Assembly: GCA_963820185.1 (NCBI GenBank)
Contig: CAWFYV010000002.1
Span: forward strand, 372,001-436,000
Source of the DNA: Aquilonibacter sp963820185
GTDB lineage: Bacteria; Vulcanimicrobiota; Vulcanimicrobiia; Vulcanimicrobiales; Vulcanimicrobiaceae
Length of the DNA: 64,000 nucleotides
Reading direction: 5' to 3'
Below the pieces are notes generated by a model. The model searched no databases. It saw nothing but the letters and a program-made list of their open reading frames with translations, and had not been told where the DNA came from. A program made the position numbers and the translations under genes. Position 1 is the first letter of the stretch; each line of letters begins with the position of its first letter. This document shows positions 58,815-64,000 of the stretch, piece after piece.

Positions 58815-59938
58815 GTCGTTCTAATAAACGAATTCCAGAACCAGACGCCCCACAGTCCGACAACGCACGAGTAGACGATGAGCGCCTTGCCCCACACGGG
58901 CAGGCGCTCCTTGCATCCCAGAAACATCAGCGCCACCATAAACGGCTCGAAGTCGAGCGCATGGCGCATACCGAACTGCGCAAACCCATTGACGTAATAG
59001 AGAAAATTCGGTGCCGCGCACAAAAGCGTCGCCGCCCACATCGCGATCACCCAGTTCTGCGGCTTGCGTGCGAGCAATGCGAGCACGAGCGCGGGCGACG
59101 TCCAGGTCAAGGCGACACCACTGATCGTCGGATTGAGCCATGGAAAATTCGCAATGCGCTCCGGCGTCTGCACGAAAAACGACCACAGCTCGTATGGGAA
59201 GTACTGCAGACGGAACGGGGAGCCGGTCGGCATGCCGGCCTGATCTTGGTGATACCACGTACTGTAGCCGATGTCGTACCAGGTGCCCCAGCGTGCCAGA
59301 TTGTAGCCGATCCAAATAAGCGCAATCGGTACGAGCACCGATCCGAACGAGCGCAGCTTCGCGCGGTCGGCTAGCAAATAGGCGTAAACCGGGAGCGCGA
59401 GGACGAGATCGAAGCGCGAGAAGATTGCACATCCTGCGTAGAGGGCGACAAGCCAACCCCGTCTCGCGCCGGCAAGTTCGACCAGCGCGAGCGTCGTGAA
59501 ACACACCGCGCTGACGTGCGCAATGAACCACACATCGCCGAGCATCGCACACCACAGCAGATCCGTACCGGCGAGAAAAAATGCGCAGATCCAGATGTTG
59601 ATCGCGCGCGCAACGCCGAGCCGCTCGCCCAGTTCATACGCCGCGCCGATTGCAACGGCGCCCAATGCGACAGCGATCGCCGTCTGGTTGAACGTCCCAA
59701 AGACCGCGACGAACGGCAAGAGCAAGAACGCCGGCATCGGCCCTTCGATAATGTAGTACTGCCCGTTGTAAGCCAACGCGTCGATGTAGTTGCCCGGCCA
59801 CGTGATCCAGGCGTGCCCGTGGACGAGCGCCTGCGCCAAGAGCACGTAGTTGTTGTACGGTGACGAACGGCCATGCGCCACAAATGCGATGACCGCGAGG
59901 GCGATGGCACCAGCAAGGATCGAAGGCTTGATCTTCAC
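58811..59938 (-). CDS. Polytopic glycosyltransferase-like membrane protein (GT39/ArnT type)
   Basis: A 375-residue protein with about ten membrane helices from the GTG at 59938. The first extracytoplasmic loop (SSPYNNYVLLAQALVHGHAWI...NYIDALAYNGQYYIIEGPMPAFLLLPFVAVFG) has the layout of the lipid-linked sugar transferases of GT39/GT83: acidic residues, then 'Y.G.yY...gP.pa.lllP'. It probably transfers a sugar from a polyprenyl carrier to a lipid or protein outside the membrane. The start is chosen after the stop of the preceding gene, with GAGG nearby. It is the third gene of the alaS operon. Confidence 0.75.
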   Translation of the reverse strand: MKIKPSILAGAIALAVIAFVAHGRSSPYNNYVLLAQALVHGHAWITWPGNYIDALAYNGQYYIIEGPMPAFLLLPFVAVFGTFNQTAIAVALGAVAIGAAYELGERLGVARAINIWICAFFLAGTDLLWCAMLGDVWFIAHVSAVCFTTLALVELAGARRGWLVALYAGCAIFSRFDLVLALPVYAYLLADRAKLRSFGSVLVPIALIWIGYNLARWGTWYDIGYSTWYHQDQAGMPTGSPFRLQYFPYELWSFFVQTPERIANFPWLNPTISGVALTWTSPALVLALLARKPQNWVIAMWAATLLCAAPNFLYYVNGFAQFGMRHALDFEPFMVALMFLGCKERLPVWGKALIVYSCVVGLWGVWFWNSFIRTT

Positions 59939-59948
59939 CGCCTCAGCC

Positions 59949-60629
59949 TCAAATCGGTGGAAGCGTCGCGTGCGGGAGCGGCTTGGGTGCAATGAACGTC
60001 GAGGCGGGCAATGCAGACGGGAAACGATAGTCACCCCACATGATGCGTTCGCGCGCCGGTTTGCCGTTGACGCTCGCCTCAACACTTACGTAGAACGGCA
60101 CCCAATACTTGTCGGACTTTCCGTACACAAGCGTGCCGTGACCGTGAGCTCTGCCCGATGCGGTCGAAAAGTCGATCTCGCGCGGAAGAAACGAGACGCC
60201 ATCGATCACGAGTCCGGTCACGACAAAGCCGTCTGGTGATCCGAGCGGCGTGACCTCGTAGCGATAGTCAAGGTGCGCGCCGTCGCGCTGCGTCTTAACG
60301 AACAGCATCGCATAGCTCGCGCTGCGCGGTGCCAGACGGCCGATCGCGTAACGATCTTCACGCCGCCCAAAATTGACGATCTTCGGCTTGAGCGGAATGC
60401 CGTCGACCGAGATCGTTTCGTCGCGCACCCGCACGCCACTGCGATAGATCACGTGTCGCTGCTCGATGTCGGTTATGCCGAGCTGCGATACGCTGTAGGT
60501 GAAGATCATCGCCTTCGGCGCCTGCAGGTCGCCCATCTCGAGCTCGTAGCGCTGCAACACGATCTGCGAATCCAAACTCACCGGCGCCGCGCCAACGAGC
60601 AGAAGCGCGGCGACGAGGAATCGTTTCAT
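59949..60629 (-). CDS. Exported protein of unknown function between alaS and a glycosyltransferase-like gene
   Basis: A 226-residue protein. Signal peptide MKRFLVAALLLVGAAPVSLDS, then a beta-rich domain (IVLQRYELEMGDLQAPKAMIFTYSVSQLG, GVRVRDETISVDGIPL, RYAIGRLAPRSASYAMLFVKTQRDG), whose strand pattern recalls LolA/outer-membrane-lipoprotein-sorting-like periplasmic proteins. No catalytic motif is visible. Its ATG overlaps the alaS stop as ATGA, so it depends on alaS translation. Confidence 0.7.
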   Translation of the reverse strand: MKRFLVAALLLVGAAPVSLDSQIVLQRYELEMGDLQAPKAMIFTYSVSQLGITDIEQRHVIYRSGVRVRDETISVDGIPLKPKIVNFGRREDRYAIGRLAPRSASYAMLFVKTQRDGAHLDYRYEVTPLGSPDGFVVTGLVIDGVSFLPREIDFSTASGRAHGHGTLVYGKSDKYWVPFYVSVEASVNGKPARERIMWGDYRFPSALPASTFIAPKPLPHATLPPI

Positions 60630-63238
60630 GCGAGTACGGCGTCGCGGATTGCTTGCAGCGCAGCGGGCGCGCCGGCGGTGTTCTTTCCGCCACCTTGCGC
60701 CTGCGTCGCCGCACCACCGCCCTTGCCATCGACGAGCGGGGCCGCGAGCTTCACCAGATTGCCGGCATGCACGCCGCTTTTCACGAGATCATCGCTTGCG
60801 GAAACGAGGAGACTTACTGCGCCGTCGTCGACACCGGCGAGCGCAATCACGCCGCTGGGCAAACGGCTGCGCAGTGCGCTCGAGAGATGCCGAATCGCTT
60901 CGGCGTTAGCTTCTTGCACGACCGCACCGACGAAGGTGCGCTCGCCCTTGCGCTCGGCGCGATCGAGATAACTCTGCGCCTCGACCGCCGCCATGCGCGC
61001 CTTCATTTGTCCAACCGCGGTCTGCAGATCGCGCATCTCCCGCTGCAGCTTGTTGACGCGATCGTTCAACTCTTCGGGCGTAGTGGAGAGCGTGGTTGCA
61101 AGCGCGCCGACGAGATCCTGTTGCGTCACGACGAATCGCTCGGCCGAAAGCGACACGCAGCTCTCGATTCTACGAATGCCGCTGCCGATCGAAAACTCGC
61201 TGAGGATGATGAACATCCCGAGCTCGCCGGTGGAATGCGCGTGCGTGCCGCCGCAGAACTCGACCGACGGACCCGCCTGCAACACGCGCACGGTCTCGCC
61301 GTACTTTTCACCAAACATCCAGATCGCGCCGCTCTGCTTGGCCTCGTCTATCGCCAGTTCTCGCGTAATCACCGGCGAATCGTCGCGAATCATTTCGTTG
61401 ACCCGCGCGGCGACCGCGTGTTTCTGCTCGGGCGTTAAGGCGCCGCTTGGGTTGCGAAAGTCGAAGCGCATCCGATCGATGCCGACCCACGAACCGGCTT
61501 GGGTCACCTCGTCGCCCAACACGTCCTTGAGCGCTCGTTGCAACAGGTGCGCGGAGGTATGATGTCGCCGGATCTCGCGCCGCCACCAGTCGAAGACCAG
61601 CGTGTGCGTACGCACGCCGACACTGAATTCACCGCTCTTGACCACGCCCTGGTGCGCAATCGCTTCGCCCATGTACTGCGTGTCGTCGACGTCAAAGACC
61701 GAGCCGTCGTCGAGAAAGAGCCGTCCGCGGTCACCGATCTGTCCACCCCGCTCGGCGTAGAAGGAGGTGCGGTCCAGGATAATCGTGCCATGCTCTCCTG
61801 CGCTCAATGTTGGCACGGGCTTGTCGTCGCGCAAGATTACAGCGATCTCGCCGTCGCTCTCGAGACCGCCATAGCCGGCAAAATCCGAACGCAGCGCCGG
61901 CAGTTCGGCGACCGACACCACCGCGCGCTTTGATTTCGCGTCGGCACGTGCGCGCTCGCGTTGCTCGCGCATCGCGTTGTCGAACTCGACACTGTCCACC
62001 GCGACGCCGCCGTCGGCCGCGATCTCGCGCGTCAGCTCGATCGGGAACCCGAAGGTGTCGTGCAACACGAAGGCATCTTGGCCCGAGATCAAGCGCGTGC
62101 AGTTCTCGTTCGCATCCGCAATCAAACCGTCGAGCATGGCCATGCCGCGCTCGAGCGTGCGGTCGAAGGTCTCTTCTTCGGCGCGCATCGTCTGTTGGAT
62201 GCGCGTGACATTGTCGCGCAGCTCGGGATATCCCGGCGCAAGCGACTTCACAACCGCCGGCACGAGTTCGGTCAAAAATCCGTTGGGGTACCCAAGCAGC
62301 TTGCCGTTGCGAATGGCGCGCCGGATCAAAAAGCGCAGCACGTAGCCGCGATCGGTGTTCGACGGATAGATGCCGTCGTTGATCAAGAACGTTACGGCAC
62401 GGGCATGATCGGCGACGATGTTCTGCCGTTCGCGCTGCTCTTGCGCATGCATCGCCTTCGCGGCGACCGGCGGTTGCGCGTCGATCAGATCGGTAAAGAG
62501 GTCGGTTTCATACATCGACGCCTTGCCGTTGCAGACGGCAAGCATCCGCTCGAGGCCACCGCCGGTGTCGATCGACTTCTTCGGCAGTTCGGTGAGCTTA
62601 TTATCCGTCCCACGATTATATTGCTGAAAGACGACATTCCAAATTTCGACGTAACGATTGCCAAGATTCGGTCCGATGTCTTCAGGCCCGCTCGCGTACT
62701 CAACGCCGGTATCGTAGAAGATCTCCGTGCAGGGACCGCAGGGGCCGGTGGGTCCCATCGTCCAGAAATTGTCCTCGTCGAAGCGCGTGATGCGCGAGCG
62801 CTCGAGCCCGACATCTTTGTGCCAGAGCTCAGCCGCTTCATCATCGTCGGTATGCACGGTTACGTACAAGCGCGCAGGGTCGAGCTTGAGCACTTTCGTG
62901 ACGAACTCCCAGGCGTACGCAATCGCGTCTTTCTTGTAGTAGTCGCCGAAGCTGAAGTTGCCGAGCATCTCGAGGAACGTACCGTGACGTCCGGTGCGTC
63001 CCACGTTCTCGATGTCGCTCTTCGCGCCGGCCACACGCAGACAACGCTGCACGGTCACCACACGCGGCGCGGGCGGCGGCTGATCCCCCAGAAAGACGGG
63101 GACGAACTGCTCCATCCCGGCGATCGTAAAGAGCGTGGTGCTCATTTCGTCGGGAATGAGGCTCGCGGAGGGCATTAGCTTGTGCTGCTTGGCAACGAAG
63201 AAATCGATCCAAGCCTGGCGGAGTTCTTGGCTTTTCAT
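60626..63238 (-). CDS. alaS: Alanyl-tRNA synthetase
   Basis: An 870-residue class II synthetase that charges tRNA-Ala and edits misactivated Ser/Gly. The aminoacylation core (1-250) contains GMEQFVPVFLGDQPPPAPRVVTVQRCLRVAGAKSDIENVGRTGRHGTFLEMLGNFSFGDYYK and TMGPTGPCGPCTEIFYD. The editing domain has HHTSAHLLQRAL (zinc His pair) and CGGTHAHSTGELG, and the C-Ala domain is at 740-870 with GGGG-like GKGGGAATQAQGGGK. Length is normal, and all motifs are intact over 2.6 kb, in contrast to the frameshifted stretch before 58 kb. Confidence 0.97.
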   Translation of the reverse strand: MKSQELRQAWIDFFVAKQHKLMPSASLIPDEMSTTLFTIAGMEQFVPVFLGDQPPPAPRVVTVQRCLRVAGAKSDIENVGRTGRHGTFLEMLGNFSFGDYYKKDAIAYAWEFVTKVLKLDPARLYVTVHTDDDEAAELWHKDVGLERSRITRFDEDNFWTMGPTGPCGPCTEIFYDTGVEYASGPEDIGPNLGNRYVEIWNVVFQQYNRGTDNKLTELPKKSIDTGGGLERMLAVCNGKASMYETDLFTDLIDAQPPVAAKAMHAQEQRERQNIVADHARAVTFLINDGIYPSNTDRGYVLRFLIRRAIRNGKLLGYPNGFLTELVPAVVKSLAPGYPELRDNVTRIQQTMRAEEETFDRTLERGMAMLDGLIADANENCTRLISGQDAFVLHDTFGFPIELTREIAADGGVAVDSVEFDNAMREQRERARADAKSKRAVVSVAELPALRSDFAGYGGLESDGEIAVILRDDKPVPTLSAGEHGTIILDRTSFYAERGGQIGDRGRLFLDDGSVFDVDDTQYMGEAIAHQGVVKSGEFSVGVRTHTLVFDWWRREIRRHHTSAHLLQRALKDVLGDEVTQAGSWVGIDRMRFDFRNPSGALTPEQKHAVAARVNEMIRDDSPVITRELAIDEAKQSGAIWMFGEKYGETVRVLQAGPSVEFCGGTHAHSTGELGMFIILSEFSIGSGIRRIESCVSLSAERFVVTQQDLVGALATTLSTTPEELNDRVNKLQREMRDLQTAVGQMKARMAAVEAQSYLDRAERKGERTFVGAVVQEANAEAIRHLSSALRSRLPSGVIALAGVDDGAVSLLVSASDDLVKSGVHAGNLVKLAAPLVDGKGGGAATQAQGGGKNTAGAPAALQAIRDAVLA

Positions 63239-63279
63239 GGGTTCAATGCAGCATGTTAGCAGAGAGAGGGGCCGGCCTC

Positions 63280-63741
63280 CTACGACCGGCCTCGGGAGTG
63301 GGGGCGCGCAAGCGGAAAGCGGCGGTCGCTCGCGACCACGCGGCTGTAGGTATCGCGCGTCAAGCCGCCTACACGTAGCGCCTCGACAATCCGTTGCAAA
63401 TCGGCTTGGTCACGTGCAACTACTTCCAACACCCAATCGTAATTGCCCGTGGTTACGAGAGCGCGCACCACGCCCGGCGTTGCGGCCGCCCGCGCCTCGA
63501 ATTGCACTGCCGTCGTCGACGATTCCATCTTCACTTCGATCAGCGCGCGCAACGTTAGCCCGAATGCGCTCGGGTCAATCTCCGCGGTGAAACCCTGAAT
63601 AACCCCCTGGCCTCGAAGTTTTCGAACGCGCTCCGCGACGGCGTTTGCGCTGAGGCCAACGCTCTCGGCCAGTTCCTTAAAGGACACGCGGGCGTCACGC
63701 TCGAGCAGGGTGAGGATATCGCGGTCGATCTGGTCAGTCAC
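63280..63741 (-). CDS. Lrp/AsnC-family regulator
   Basis: A 153-residue regulator. The N-terminal helix-turn-helix reads IDRDILTLLERDARVSFKELAESVGLSANAVAERVRKLRGQGVIQGFTAEIDPSAFG, and the C-terminal RAM (ACT-like) domain VVRALVTTGNYDWVLEVVARDQADLQRIVEAL binds amino-acid effectors in relatives. It could regulate an amino-acid gene elsewhere or itself. It lies 41 bp before alaS on the same strand but separate, and diverges from the S41-like gene. Confidence 0.92.
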   Translation of the reverse strand: MTDQIDRDILTLLERDARVSFKELAESVGLSANAVAERVRKLRGQGVIQGFTAEIDPSAFGLTLRALIEVKMESSTTAVQFEARAAATPGVVRALVTTGNYDWVLEVVARDQADLQRIVEALRVGGLTRDTYSRVVASDRRFPLARPHSRGRS

Positions 63742-63785
63742 CGCGTTTTCCTTCGCTGGTAGCGCGGTATTCCCTCATAAATCTG

Positions 63786-63815
63786 TGTGAAAATCGGTGC
63801 ACGCCGCCGTATAAT
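63786..63815 (+). promoter_or_regulatory. Candidate promoter with perfect -10 box before the S41-like gene
   Basis: TATAAT at 63810-63815 with a weak TGTGAA (63786-63791) 18 bp upstream. The ATG at 63824 lies only 8 bp after the -10 box, so a transcript from here would be leaderless or nearly so. GGAGG (63817-63821) is too close to the ATG for normal use. Confidence 0.5.
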
Positions 63816-63823
63816 CGGAGGCG

Positions 63824-64000
63824 ATGTTTCACGCACTGATCCTTGCGGCCGTTGTCCTTACGCCCGCGCAGGTGGATTCCGTCGTCGCGGGCACCGAAAA
63901 GGCGTTCAGCTCTTACATCTTCCCCGACGTCGCCGCCGAGGCCGTCACCGTCCTCAAAGCAAAGGCGCCGGCCTATCGGGCGATCACCGATCCCGAAGTA
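63824..64000 (+). CDS. Exported S41-like peptidase, N-terminal part
   Basis: First 59 codons, cut by the window end. A short signal-like start (MFHALILAAVVLTPAQ) is followed by VDSVVAGTEKAFSSYIFPDVAAEAVTVLKAKAPAYRAITDPE. This resembles the N-terminal helical cap of S41/tricorn-type or interphotoreceptor-retinoid-binding-like peptidases ('i..v...l...YvfPd.a......l......y'). The catalytic domain is beyond the window, so the call is tentative. Confidence 0.55.
   Translation, partial: MFHALILAAVVLTPAQVDSVVAGTEKAFSSYIFPDVAAEAVTVLKAKAPAYRAITDPEV

Noticed and set aside
1..64000. CRISPR arrays, transposase genes, phage genes, rRNA
   Set aside because: No regularly spaced repeats, transposase DDE motifs, phage structural genes or rRNA sequence were seen on either strand.

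Overview
The window is GC-rich (above 60% by eye), densely coded bacterial DNA. Genes sit close together, often with ATGA or TGATG overlaps, and there is no gene-free stretch longer than about 285 bp. Housekeeping genes (alaS, pnp, rpsO, an X-family DNA polymerase, a split transketolase, tRNA-Leu) look chromosomal. The many multi-domain PAS/GAF/GGDEF signalling proteins, a bacterial Ku/LigD pair and a family of secreted lipoproteins with an 'RPxYIS' block suggest an uncultivated soil-type lineage. My best guess is the Candidatus Eremiobacterota (WPS-2)/Vulcanimicrobiota area, but this is inference only; no marker settles it.

Layout. 0-6 kb: 3' end of fdhD, a GAF/PAS histidine kinase overlapping a PolX-type polymerase, then a divergent pair made of an ABC-ATPase-like protein without a Walker A motif and a small membrane protein. 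6-11 kb (minus strand): PfpI-like protein, HTH protein, Rieske ferredoxin, a 285-bp inverted-repeat element, and an ArsR-led run of aminotransferase, PLP dehydratase and SDR. 11-20 kb: rpsO, a PAS/GAF/SpoIIE/HATPase regulator, two transketolase subunits, an HNH nuclease, a GGDEF plus degenerate EAL protein, and gamma-glutamyltransferase. 20-27 kb: pnp, small membrane-protein paralogues, and secreted lipoproteins separated by near-identical hairpin terminators. 27-36 kb: VOC/SDR/LprI-like run, hydrolase, DUF5069, ubiD-ubiA-substrate-binding protein, more lipoproteins. 36-39 kb: a YtrA-type GntR/ABC exporter operon with a clear palindromic operator and a 34-codon first gene. 39-52 kb: diguanylate cyclase, M48/RDD protein, AhpD-like protein, TPR regulator, aldo/keto reductase, RibD-like genes, three MFS transporters, ketopantoate-reductase-like protein, tRNA-Leu(CAG), HtrA protease. 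52-58 kb: cyanovirin-like secreted protein and a four-gene non-homologous end-joining run (small membrane protein, LigD ligase, LigD polymerase, Ku), then a YyaL-type protein. 58-64 kb: TM2 protein, alaS-led operon, Lrp regulator, start of an S41-like peptidase.

The most important caution concerns 22.5-57.9 kb. At least ten genes there are each broken by a single-base shift, mostly at short G/C runs, and reading resumes cleanly in a second frame. The pattern fits residual indels in the assembly better than widespread gene decay, so those genes are probably whole in the organism. They are annotated over their full extent or in two parts, with the likely break stated. The best candidates for new biology are the Walker-less ABC-like pair, the 285-bp inverted-repeat element, the operator and 34-aa gene heading the GntR/ABC operon, the RPxYIS lipoprotein family, and the NHEJ operon led by a 32-aa membrane peptide.
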